Shown one piece after another: positions 52,377-63,100 of a stretch of 64,000 bases of DNA. The notes below the pieces were generated by a model. The model had not been told where the DNA came from, did not search any database, and was given only the letters and a program-made list of their open reading frames with translations. The number at the start of each line of letters is the position of its first letter. Positions within the stretch are counted from its first letter, which is position 1. Where the stretch lies: contig SCFE01000016.1 of the NCBI GenBank assembly GCA_004352715.1, positions 1,555,855 through 1,619,854 on the forward strand. Direction: 5' to 3'. The translations under genes were made by a program, and so were the position numbers. The DNA is from Hofstenia miamia. Taxonomy: Eukaryota; Xenacoelomorpha; Acoela.

Positions 52377-52668
52377 TCTGGAAGTTGTTTACCATTTCAC
52401 TTCGCGTTGACATGGACTTGGGCTTTATAAAACATGGGTTAAGCCTGTTCTGGACTATGCTAGCTTATCCGACCATTTGCAATACTTCAGCTATATTATA
52501 TAAAAAAATCAGAAAAAATGAAAATATAATTTGCTGATCTTCCGTTTTGCCGACTCTGATCTGAAGCAATTCAAAAAGTCTTTACTAGCTTTGATACATG
52601 ATACATTTATTTGCTTTGCACTAATATAGAATCCAGCTTAATACTCCCTGATTCTTTATATTTATAAT

Positions 52669-52728
<60 letters not shown>

Positions 52729-53585
52729 ATATAGCCGTTGTCATAAAATTAGAAACAATTAGAAAATTATTGATTTTCAGATCCAACTAATATTGGGGTT
52801 GAATATAAGTTGCAAAATGGCTGAAATCGCAAATTATAGTCAGATATGTATTGTCTGACTCACAATAGATACATAATTTAATATTTTATGTGCTCGCCCC
52901 AATTTTGCAAATAGCGGTACATCATCTGAGGCATTGAAAGAGACAGCTTAATGCAATAACTAATCAACCTTTTTATTCCACTGTCAGTGACATCTTCTTG
53001 TATCTACTGCTTTCGGCGAATTTTTTCATTTTTGAAACTGACGGCGTTGATGTATTTAACTGCATGACAATTAATTTTATAGTCCAATATCCTTTCTTCA
53101 AAAACGCAAATTGCGTGCATTTTTCAAATAATATATCTTTTGTTTACTCATTTTACAAATCCAATGATTTGGAAATTGAAATGAAATTATTTGATTAAAA
53201 CAAAATTAATAATTTTATAGTTTTTCAACAGTTATTCTCAACACATAAAAACAATAGTAGGAGGCTATTACAACATTGAAAAAGGGGCTTACATTTTATC
53301 AATTGCAATATTTTAAATCCTTAGATTCTTCAAATTTCCTACTATTTCTAATTTTCTGACCAAAACTATAAATATATTAATATCATTTCATTAGTAAGTT
53401 ACTTTCAAATAAAGCTTAAATCTCAATTTAGTGTCAAATTAATAATTATATATTGAATTCTTAGGCTGCGATTTGAATTCAATTTAAATATTAAAATTGG
53501 GACAATATTCAAAATACAATATATAATCTCAGGGTGGGAAGCGGATCACTTTTTGACCCACCACCCGACCTGTCCCGTTCTACGG
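52377..53585. repeat. 1.2-kb direct repeat, copy 1
   Basis: Nearly identical to 55794-56968. I noticed one substitution outside the microsatellite (AAAAAGTC against AAAACGTC) and a shorter, more broken TA tract in copy 2. It spans a TA tract (52671-52732) and ends inside the CAGGGTGGGAA hAT-like terminus. No supported gene lies in it. The 66-residue frame at 52998 is present in both copies only because the DNA is duplicated. Confidence 0.9.
52671..52732. repeat. (TA)n microsatellite
   Basis: A TA tract that differs in length and interruptions from its counterpart in the second copy of the duplication (56085-56116). Confidence 0.95.
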
Positions 53586-54056
53586 CAAAAATAATCATTA
53601 AAACCGTTAAGAATTTCAAAGAAAAGTGTTTAACTTCTCTAANNNNNNNNNNNNNNNNNNNNNNNNNNNNNNNNNNNNNNNNNNNNNNNNNNNNNNNNNN
53701 NNNNNNNNNNNNNNNNNNNNNNNNNNNNNNNNNNNNNNNNNNNNNNNNNNNNNNNNNNNNNNNNNNNNNNNNNNNNNNNNNNNNNNNNNNNNNNNNNNNN
53801 NNNNNNNNNNNNNNNNNNNNNNNNNNNNNNNNNNNNNNNNNNNNNNNNNNNNNNNNNNNNNNNNNNNNNNNNNNNNNNNNNNNNNNNNNNNNNNNNNNNN
53901 NNNNNNNNNNNNNNNNNNNNNNNNNNNNNNNNNNNNNNNNNNNNNNNNNNNNNNNNNNNNNNNNNNNNNNNNNNNNNNNNNNNNNNNNNNNNNNNNNGTC
54001 AGTGTTCTTCCATTGTAATGATTATCAATGACCTGCAACTAGACCCATTTCCCACC

Positions 54057-54059
<3 letters not shown>
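53530..54059. mobile_element. hAT-like element with inverted ends, interrupted by gap
   Basis: The left terminus CAGGGTGGGAA (53530-53540) is matched exactly by the inverse of the right terminus (54049-54059). The left subterminal region has GACCCACCACCCGACCTGTC, the cytosine-rich type of word common near hAT ends. The interior is mostly an N run. Flanking octamers (TATAATCT and ATATATAT) do not match convincingly, perhaps because of TA expansion on the right. The right end stops about 60 bases before exon 2 of the anoctamin. A second left terminus without a right one occurs at 56913. Confidence 0.5.
53643..53997. other. Assembly gap (355 N)
   Basis: This N run lies inside the hAT-like element, 126 bases before exon 2. 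Confidence 0.99.
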
Positions 54060-54093
<34 letters not shown>

Positions 54094-54122
54094 AATTTCA
54101 AAAGGTCAAGTATTTTCAACAG

Positions 54123-54257
54123 TGAATTTAGACTATGTGTTGGTTTACGAGACGAAAGACTACTCCTATGAGAAAGAGAGCAACAAACGTAGAAGGGCTG
54201 CAAGGGAAAAGTTCTTTGCAAACCTAAAGGAGAAGAAAATCGAACTTGAAGAGGCTT
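54123..54257 (+). CDS. Anoctamin (TMEM16) exon 2, dimerisation domain
   Basis: Joined to the single base left over from exon 1, this exon reads VNLDYVLVYETKDYSYEKES (residues 38-57), followed by a basic, charged stretch with REKFFANLKEKKIELEE. DYVLVYE is the second half of the conserved anoctamin N-terminal motif. The R-[RK]-x-F-x-x-NL-x-x-x-x-[LI]-x-LE pattern is the next conserved block in the same domain. The acceptor TATTTTCAACAG (ending 54122) is good. The end is ambiguous. The visible GT donor (T|GTAATT at 54258) leaves phase 1, which does not join exon 3 in frame. A GC donor after GAG at 54253 (GAG|GCTTGT) leaves phase 0, which does. Extended without splicing, the frame hits TAA within 20 bases. 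A near-identical 1.2-kb direct repeat flanks the exon, so local assembly error is possible. Confidence 0.85.
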
Positions 54258-55182
54258 GTAATTTTTTAAATTAAGCTTTAAAAAATAAGCTTTAGTGGAG
54301 AGTCCATGCAAATAATTGTATGTCCTATGTCTATGACACATATGTGCATGCATTTATACATTTATCTATAAATAATATTGAAATGTATGCATTTACATGT
54401 ATTGCTTTGAAGTTGATTGCAAAAATAGCTTAATTTTGTCCTACCAGTAATTGATAATATCTACAATATTAACAACTAACGGTTGCATGTTCTCAAATAT
54501 TGCTTAATTTCGGTATTTTGGGTATCTCAATTCAAATTTATCATCCGTTCATTGTACAGGTGTGAGAATGGCAATTCAATTTTCCTACAAAGTTTTGAAG
54601 TAAATTGCTTATTATTATCACAAAGAAAAAATAAGTTCAAACGACACTACTTTTTAGTAGTAATTAATTAGAATAAAATAAATTTTCGTAAAGACAAAGT
54701 ATTACTATATGTGCCTTATAGTTCTGTATTTATAAATGTTTTTGTTGTAATGCTTCTCTTCTATTTACTTTGCACTACTAAATTTACTGAAAAGTTCGAT
54801 GCTCGATTGCATAAATTCTGTAAAAGATAAATTGATTTTCTCCAATTTTAATTTAAGTTGTAACAAATGCGGTTTCATGGAAATCCTTAGTGTTTCCAGA
54901 TTTTTTAAAACATGTACAACATTTGGTATATTTATGCATTTGAAGACTGTTTCATGGTTATCTACGTAGTAACATAATCCGAGGACTTTAAAAACTGTTG
55001 ATTTTTCCCATAAGTTTCCAAACGTTTCCTACAATGTTTTGAAATTATTGAGTTAGTTTTGTGTTAGTTTTCCGGACTTATTGGCGGATCAGTTAGATAA
55101 AATGGAAAACGGGTTGAAGAAGATATTCACTCTAATTCTCATATCTTATTAAATTCTGAATTATTTACATATGAGTGTTGTG

Positions 55183-55423
55183 GCTCCGTTTGACTGAAAA
55201 TATCCAAAATAGTATTTGGCTAAAATATTTTTTCAATATTCAATTAATCTTCATAATAATAATAATAATAATTACAGAAAATTATAGAATTCTACAAGTG
55301 AAATGTTTAATAGGTTAAGCACTCAATTAAGGCAACCTTGAACTATCAGCCCTATAAGCTAAGTAATTTAAAAGCTAAGGGAAACCGCCTATGTGGTAGG
55401 TACAATCGATAATTCAGCTGAAA
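55183..55423. repeat. 241-bp interspersed repeat, copy 1
   Basis: Runs from GCTCCGTTTGACTG to AATTCAGCTGAAA. It recurs in direct orientation at 60866-61103 with a few substitutions and a different (ATA)n length. It has no recognisable ends or coding potential. Confidence 0.85.
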
Positions 55424-55671
55424 CATATAAGTAATAAATATGTAATAAAAAATAATTTCTTACCCGTACCCGAAACTTTTTACACGTACCCGCCCGTACT
55501 CGGGAATAAAGTTCTCTTTGCTGGTATTAAGCAACATAAAAGGTTTCACAACATTTCGAACACAACTCACATTTATTATATGCTAATTTTTTTTCAAAAT
55601 TTTATTAATAATGTTTATGTTTTTGAAAAAAACATATTTCAGGTACTCATAATATGGAATGAAAGGCGTAT

Positions 55672-55793
55672 NNNNNNNNNNNNNNNNNNNNNNNNNNNNN
55701 NNNNNNNNNNNNNNNNNNNNNNNNNNNNNNNNNNNNNNNNNNNNNNNNNNNNNNNNNNNNNNNNNNNNNNNNNNNNNNNNNNNNNNNNNNNNN
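55672..55793. other. Assembly gap (122 N)
   Basis: The second copy of the 1.2-kb repeat starts at the first base after this gap. Confidence 0.99.
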
Positions 55794-56968
55794 TCTGGAA
55801 GTTGTTTACCATTTCACTTCGCGTTGACATGGACTTGGGCTTTATAAAACATGGGTTAAGCCTGTTCTGGACTATGCTAGCTTATCCGACCATTTGCAAT
55901 ACTTCAGCTATATTATATAAAAAAATCAGAAAAAATGAAAATATAATTTGCTGATCTTCCGTTTTGCCGACTCTGATCTGAAGCAATTCAAAACGTCTTT
56001 ACTAGCTTTGATACATGATACATTTATTTGCTTTGCACTAATATAGAATCCAGCTTAATACTCCCTGATTCTTTTATATTTATATTTATATATATATATT
56101 TATATATTTATATATAGCCGTTGTCATAAAATTAGAAACAATTAGAAAATTATTGATTTTCAGATCCAACTAATATTGGGGTTGAATATAAGTTGCAAAA
56201 TGGCTGAAATCGCAAATTATAGTCAGATATGTATTGTCTGACTCACAATAGATACATAATTTAATATTTTATGTGCTCGCCCCAATTTTGCAAATAGCGG
56301 TACATCATCTGAGGCATTGAAAGAGACAGCTTAATGCAATAACTAATCAACCTTTTTATTCCACTGTCAGTGACATCTTCTTGTATCTACTGCTTTCGGC
56401 GAATTTTTTCATTTTTGAAACTGACGGCGTTGATGTATTTAACTGCATGACAATTAATTTTATAGTCCAATATCCTTTCTTCAAAAACGCAAATTGCGTG
56501 CATTTTTCAAATAATATATCTTTTGTTTACTCATTTTACAAATCCAATGATTTGGAAATTGAAATGAAATTATTTGATTAAAACAAAATTAATAATTTTA
56601 TAGTTTTTCAACAGTTATTCTCAACACATAAAAACAATAGTAGGAGGCTATTACAACATTGAAAAAGGGGCTTACATTTTATCAATTGCAATATTTTAAA
56701 TCCTTAGATTCTTCAAATTTCCTACTATTTCTAATTTTCTGACCAAAACTATAAATATATTAATATCATTTCATTAGTAAGTTACTTTCAAATAAAGCTT
56801 AAATCTCAATTTAGTGTCAAATTAATAATTATATATTGAATTCTTAGGCTGCGATTTGAATTCAATTTAAATATTAAAATTGGGACAATATTCAAAATAC
56901 AATATATAATCTCAGGGTGGGAAGCGGATCACTTTTTGACCCACCACCCGACCTGTCCCGTTCAACGG
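55794..56968. repeat. 1.2-kb direct repeat, copy 2
   Basis: Starts exactly after the N gap and runs to CGTTCAACGG, where it leaves similarity with copy 1 inside the hAT-like left terminus (56913 onward). The following DNA differs from that after copy 1, so one of the two joins is either a true breakpoint or an assembly chimera. Confidence 0.9.
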
Positions 56969-57105
56969 AAAATTCATTTTACTACCTCCATTCTGACTTG
57001 ATCTTACCTATTATGAGTTGGCAATGTGAAATGGTCGAAAGATTATACGCTAGATTTTTCGATAATTGTATGTGGAAAGTTATGTTTAGTCGATTTTTGT
57101 GTATG

Positions 57106-57107
<2 letters not shown>

Positions 57108-57153
<46 letters not shown>

Positions 57154-57155
57154 GT
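57108..57155. repeat. (TA)n microsatellite
   Basis: A TA tract ending TGTATATGTG in intron 2. Confidence 0.95.
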
Positions 57156-58941
57156 GGATAGTCAAATTATAGGGAAATTGCCAGTGATATTAGTAGGGAT
57201 GAATAAACTTCTATTTCAAAAACACCATAACAAGGATTGGCAAGGACTTCTTTCATGGAGACATTCGAAATAGTTTCAAAAACGAAAAACGCATTCAATT
57301 GGTCACTCAATAGTGATCTATTATCTATAAATTGACATCTTATGATTTTGTTTAATCTAACAACAATTAATAAATAAAGACAAATATTGCAATGATTAAA
57401 GCTTTGCTAACAAATTGAAACAAATTCATGTTAAATCATTCATCATCACCACACTTTGTCCATCACTATTTGGAAGCATTTTTCAGAATCATCAGCATCT
57501 ACAGTATTGCTCAATGAGTTGTTTCTTCCATCAATGTTTCGAATACCACCACTATATAGATCATCTTGTGATCTTTAAGCTTTTCATTTTAAAGATCTTA
57601 ACTGATTTTCTAAAATAACTTGGAGCAGTATCTGATTATAATTTTTATAAAAAATTAATTATAAGAACTGTATGTTCAAGCCATTTTTATGGTTGCGCAT
57701 ATGCTTAGCCTAGAAATAAGGTGAAAGATGTATTTTGTGAGTTTGAAATTTTGATACAGTTTCATATGATAGCATGCTTCAAGAAGAAATTCTATATTCC
57801 TGTAAAGCATGAAAGATCAATACTCAGTTCATTCTTTGTGTTTAAAAAAACTTAAGACCCAAACACTCAGTAATATATTAATGCTATATATTGTATCATA
57901 AGTAAATGATACAGCCAATGACAGAGACATAAGAATACAATGAACCGGCACAGTTTCATTATATCCTATGTCCAATGACTGTAGTATTTCTTCAAATTAA
58001 ATGGAACTGCTTGTAATGCTGTTGAATGCAATAAGTTTGCAAACTATTTGGATCTCTTCAACTGAATCATCATTAATATAATAGTTCCTGACTGAACAAA
58101 TTGAGATATTTCTCCATTATCAAGATTTACTCAAGTGCATGTGTGAACAATCTTTAGCGTTAATAATCAGGGTATAGTTCTCGTAGCTCTAATATAGCAT
58201 TCAGTAGAAGTGAAATTATTTATTGAAAAAAAAAATATATATCTATATCAAATTTTGCTGGGTGCCACTTTATGAAAATGGGTGGATCATGTGGTTAAGT
58301 AGACCCCCAAATGTTTCTTAGGAGTCTCATTCTTTTAATTGTAACTAAATTTTCTAATAACTTATTAATTGAATTCAAAATTTGTGAAGTTTTGCTAATG
58401 GACATTTGATCTGAACTTGAAATGCATGAAGTCAACCACTAAGCAATTTTAGCAGTAAATGGATTCTAAAACAATCAATTTTAATAACTATTAAATTGGG
58501 AACTGCATTAGCGTGTCCCATATCTCACGATTTCTACTCCAATAGCTTTAGTGAATAAATCAATTTTCTTTAATTATGGCGAGACAGTGTAATAGACTTT
58601 ATTTTATTTTATGATTCTGATGTTTTTGGGAGTGCAAATTTGTAGCAGCTTTTTCATAGCAAAGCTATTCCACATTCTAGTTTATTTCATATCCATAAGT
58701 TTTAAAAATCACTCTTCAAGTTTTTTTTTAGATTAATTGGATGGACTTATACACTAACATAACTATCGTGTTCTCCCCTAAATCGTTTTAACCAACTGCT
58801 TTACTAAAACATTGATTTATCACAATTGGAAAGGTGTTACAAATGAAACCACATATGATGGATAGTGTTTATTATGATAGCAGTTGTCAGATTTGCACGC
58901 TTTTACTAATAAATAATAACATTCTTATTGTTCTCAATTTT

Positions 58942-59179
58942 TATCTCCCGCGTGACCACGTTTCCGAACATAAATCATTGAAATTTTTTTGGGTAATGTC
59001 TCTTTATACTACGTACCTCCAAATTAAATATATTCGAGTGAATACTTTCGGAATAATGGCAAAAAATAGGTATTTTGGAAAAAATCATGATTCCCACTAA
59101 ATGCGTTAGAAATTTTGGACGACTTTGTATTTTCCATAGCAAAAAGCGTAATATCTATATATATATATATATATATATC
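58942..59179. repeat. Dispersed TA-linked repeat, copy B
   Basis: Diverged copy of 47849-48071: ATCTCCCGCG, GACCACGTTTCC, AAATATATTCGAGTGAATAC and TTTCCATAGCAAAAAGCG in the same order, ending in TA repeats (59154-59179). Confidence 0.7.
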
Positions 59180-59589
59180 TCAAAATTATAAAAATAATAT
59201 TTATATATTGATATTTTTTATGTATGTTTAAATGATTTTTTCAATTTTAGGAAACATTTGGAAAAATCAATCGTTTGAATTAACAAAATGCCGAATAAGT
59301 GCTAAAGTGAATAAGTAATAGGAATAAAAGTAGGACTTAATCTAGTTAAAACGTAAGAATATAGCAATATACAATCAAATTTGCAAAAATATTAGAAAAA
59401 TACAGAAAATGTATCCTGAACTTAAGTCTTGATAAAGTTAACAAAGTTATTGAGTTAAATTATATTACGAAATACGAAATAATCAGCTCCATAAATTTCT
59501 TAGGAAAATGATCTTAGTTAAACAAATAGTTTTTAAAAAGAAAACAAATCAAAAGACCCTCAACCTATATTTACGAAATAGACCTCCTA

Positions 59590-59622
<33 letters not shown>

Positions 59623-60074
59623 TAATCATTAAACTTTATGGAATATGTATATTTACAGATAAGCAACCGTTTTTGCAAATTGTTCAATCTTGGTCACAAT
59701 CTAGTATACGTAAAATGAATGAATTGTATTTGGCTTGGCGTCTTTCTATTATTGCTTAGCACATCTTTCGTTTACATTCATTTTCGGATTATTAGTACAT
59801 GTAGAAAAAGTTAACGTAAATACACTGTACATGTTTTGTGTGTACACTTTTTAAGATTATATTAAAATATTTCATAGATATCTTCATAATGGTGTGGGAC
59901 AAATTGTTTCAAAAAAATTTTGAGTTTCTTCTTTTTCGTAAAAATTCAAACTTTTTGCCTTGAAACATTAGCTGCACTTATCTTTTAATTCTAAAACCAA
60001 CTGTAAATGCATTCTATAAAACTTTCAATAATTATTTTGCTTATCTCAATGTTTGTAAAACCTTCAAAATTTAG

Positions 60075-60185
60075 GAAATTGAGCATTACGAAGATCAACA
60101 TTCCATAACCTACGTCAAAGTTCATGTCCCATTTGAAGTTCTTTGTCTCTATGCAGAAGATCTAAACATGCGCGCCCCTCTTCAG
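60075..60185 (+). CDS. Anoctamin (TMEM16) exon 3, dimerisation domain
   Basis: This is 37 codons in phase 0 at both ends, reading EIEHYEDQHSITYVKVHVPF and then EVLCLYAEDLNMRAPLQ. The YVKVHVPFEVLCLYAE segment is the hallmark [FY]VK[IVL]HAPWEVL...YAE block of the anoctamin dimerisation domain, and LNMRAPLQ matches the following lxxKMPxk segment. Acceptor is TTTAG|GAA (60073-60074); donor is CAG|GTATTT (60186). Val replaces the common Ala and Phe the common Trp in HAPW, both conservative. The next exon would start the linker toward transmembrane helix 1. I could not recognise it between 60186 and 64000, so the gene probably continues past the window. Confidence 0.88.
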
Positions 60186-63100
60186 GTATTTATTTATTTA
60201 CAAAAATGCTTCTTATATGAGTGACCAGAGATACTTATGAAGGAAAGAAGTAATACAGTATATTTTGAAGAAAAATGTTAGTTTTTGATATTCTTCATAG
60301 ACTTTGTAGTAAAATTTATTGTTTTTCTTGCTCATTGAAATCATAAACAATTTTTTATAAGTATTTTAACTGAAATCATGTAGGTCGATTTTGGATTTGA
60401 ACACTTATATAATCAATAGAAGTATACTTAAATTCGCGCTTTTGAAAAATCAATATTTTTGGAAGTTTTCAGTTTTCAAATTATTAAGGAACATTTGAAA
60501 ATCAAACTTGTAAATTTAAAAATTATTTCTAAAATACATACCATGCTAAAAAGAACACACTAATCAGGAAAATGCCAAATTTTTTGAGTTTACAACACTG
60601 CTTTGCTTATAATTCAATTAAAATCCAACCTTTTAACTGCTTCTTGTCCAAGTTGAATACTAGCAGTCAGGATTTAACAAGTTTCAAAAATTGCGCATTT
60701 GAATTGAAGATTCTATTTATATTTATTTACTGTAAATTATTTGCTTTTTTATCTACATAATATAGACAATTAAATAATTTTATGAAATCCAATAGTATAA
60801 GGTCATTACATCAACCAAGGACTTCTTAAAGTAGTCTCATGTATCAATGCATTACCTAATTTTTTGCTCCGTTTGACTGAAAATATCCAAAATAGTATTT
60901 GGCTAAAATATTTTTTCAATATTCAATTAATATTCATAATAATAATAATGATAACAGAAAATTATAGAATTCTACAAATGAAATGTTTAATAGGTTAAGC
61001 ACTCAATTAAGGCAACCTTGAACTATCAGCCCTATAAGCTAAGTAATTTAAAAGCTAAGGGAAACCGCCTATGTGGTAGGTACAATAGATAATTCAGCTG
61101 AAATTTTAAATCTGAGAATAAAGTAACACATTCTTCAATAAATAAGATCGGATTTTTCACTCAAAAAATTTATTTACTTATTTATTTGTCTAACGTTACA
61201 TTTATGATTCTACATGCTGGCAGTTGTGAATTAAAATCGAAATCACTTACACATCCGGTTTTCTGGACAGCATAATTATAATTAGGGGCTTCCCATTACA
61301 TCAACAAGTCTATGAAATCAGGTCAACAAGTCTATGAAATCAGGTTTCAAATGCAGTTTGATCCCAGGCTGTCCATGTATACTACAGTCTCTTCTGCATT
61401 GCCACATATCAATATATAAACTTATATTTACTAAAGTTCGATTAGGGTTTGCATTACCTATAATAAATTAGAGAGTTTCAATTACAAAGTGCATTAGCTT
61501 TAGTTTACCAATACTATGAGGAATGTCAATCAAAACGATGTTGCTACCTCATAATAGAAACCTAAATTAAAAGAGGAAGCTCAACTGTGCGGTAATCAGT
61601 CGTCATTTCTGATGGAATTTTTTTAGGGAAATTCTGTGTTTGAGTAATAATAGAAACAGTTTTAATGAGAAAAACTTTACACCAAAATTAATTTAGCCGT
61701 CCCACTTTAACAAAATATGCGAAATTATACACTTACTACATTTTGGATGTGGTTGACTTTATTGCATTCTGGGAATTGCAATTAGCATTGTATGTCAACA
61801 AATGACAATTACTATACTTATCTATATTTTATATTCTCTGTAGTGTTTGTTGCTGGTGTTGGTACCTGTTTGCATCATCCATTTTTGCTGACTAATCTTG
61901 CACCAGGGCTAACTAACCAGTGTTTGTGAATCCTTGTTACCATGTCAGTTGAAAAGCAGATTTGCTTACTAAAAATAACATTTAGAAATTATCAATGTTA
62001 TGAATAAGCTTTTATAATAATGGGTGCATCAACTCTAGTTATGAAAAAAAATTTCTAATTTCAAGTCAATGAAAATTTTTTGAGAAGTTTGTTTATGATT
62101 GTGCGAAATTTTCAGAAATATATGGGTGGCTTTGCAGTGATTACTTCATCAAGTCTAATTTTAAGACATATTTACGATAGAAACAATATTCTAGCTATGC
62201 AAAACTACATACACATCTTATAGCAACAGTTGTTAAGAATTTCTTGTAGATATTTGCATCTTGTAATTTAAAAAGTAGGAAAGTATTGATAAGGTTCATG
62301 TAGCAAACACACTAGTTTACGGTAAACATCAAACTGGATATTAGCAAAACAGTATGTCAGTTATTTTCTGTATTTATTAATGTATAAAATAATTATTGTC
62401 ATTTATACTTAGTGTTAATTTAATGTGTAATAGCAACCTCTTAATTGACTAGTTCAAGACTTCTACCTGATTTCTGAAAAAATGAATCATTAGAAACTGT
62501 ATTTGACTACAACATGTTTATCAACTAGCAAATGTGATATCAAAATACTGTTTTCATTTCCTATTTGTTTCAATAACAGCTTATTTACATCTCTTTAATC
62601 CTGCATTAAACTAAACACGTTTTTTCATCATAAAATTCAACTATTTTAGGCTTGTTATTGTCTAATTATATCTGCATGCGAAGTATATAAACGTTTGTAA
62701 GGTATTTCGACAATGTTAATACGTTTATTTTCTGTTTTTGTGGATAGCCTAAGGAACTAGAGAGCCTGAAGGTTGGTTAATATTGATCCTATTAACCTCA
62801 TAACGCATCAATCATTCATCTCACTCTAAAATTGAATATTCAAAAACCATGATAAATGCTACGATCAAATTTCACGGTTCAGGGAAGAAAGATTCATAAT
62901 GGTGTAAACGGAGTGTGCTTGAAAGGATAGTCTTCCTTTTGAAAGGAGGCTAAGTAGTAAGAAACCTTTGATCTTAGGTGTCAAATAATGCATTAAACAC
63001 TTTGCCATGCAAGTGTATAAACCAATATGAATATTTATAAACATTTGCTCTTCAAATCCTTAACTAGAAACCTGTTATATTAGTGCGAGTATGAAGTCAA

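Larger units (their letters stand above)
24233..54122 (+). other. Anoctamin intron 1 (about 29.9 kb)
   Basis: The intron runs from the GTAAGT donor at 24233 to the TTTTCAACAG acceptor ending at 54122. It joins two exons in compatible phase (phase 1) and rebuilds a continuous family motif (RRKI-V-NLDYVLVYE). It contains a copia-like fragment, hAT-type elements, a mariner-family pseudogene, numerous (TA)n tracts and five N runs longer than 10 bases. Its true length is therefore uncertain. The acceptor lies only about 32 bases downstream of a (TA)n tract (54060-54090) and about 60 bases downstream of a hAT-type terminus. Confidence 0.75.
54258..60074 (+). other. Anoctamin intron 2 (about 5.8 kb)
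   Basis: This intron lies between exon 2 and exon 3 and ends in the acceptor AAAATTTAG at 60074. It contains a 241-bp repeat (55183-55423), an N gap, the second copy of a 1.2-kb duplication (55794-56968), (TA)n tracts and one copy of a dispersed TA-linked repeat (58942-59179). If the GC donor is used, the intron starts at 54254. If the GT donor is used, a small undetected exon starting in phase 1 and ending in phase 0 must lie inside it. I could not pick one out. Confidence 0.6.

Noticed and set aside
52222-52537. Frames on both strands near 52.2-52.5 kb (63 and 89 codons)
   Set aside because: No family motif in either; part is carried into the second copy of the duplication at 55794, so its recurrence is not evidence of function.
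54039-54353. Minus-strand frame of 104 codons
   Set aside because: It is the antisense of anoctamin exon 2 plus a TA tract.
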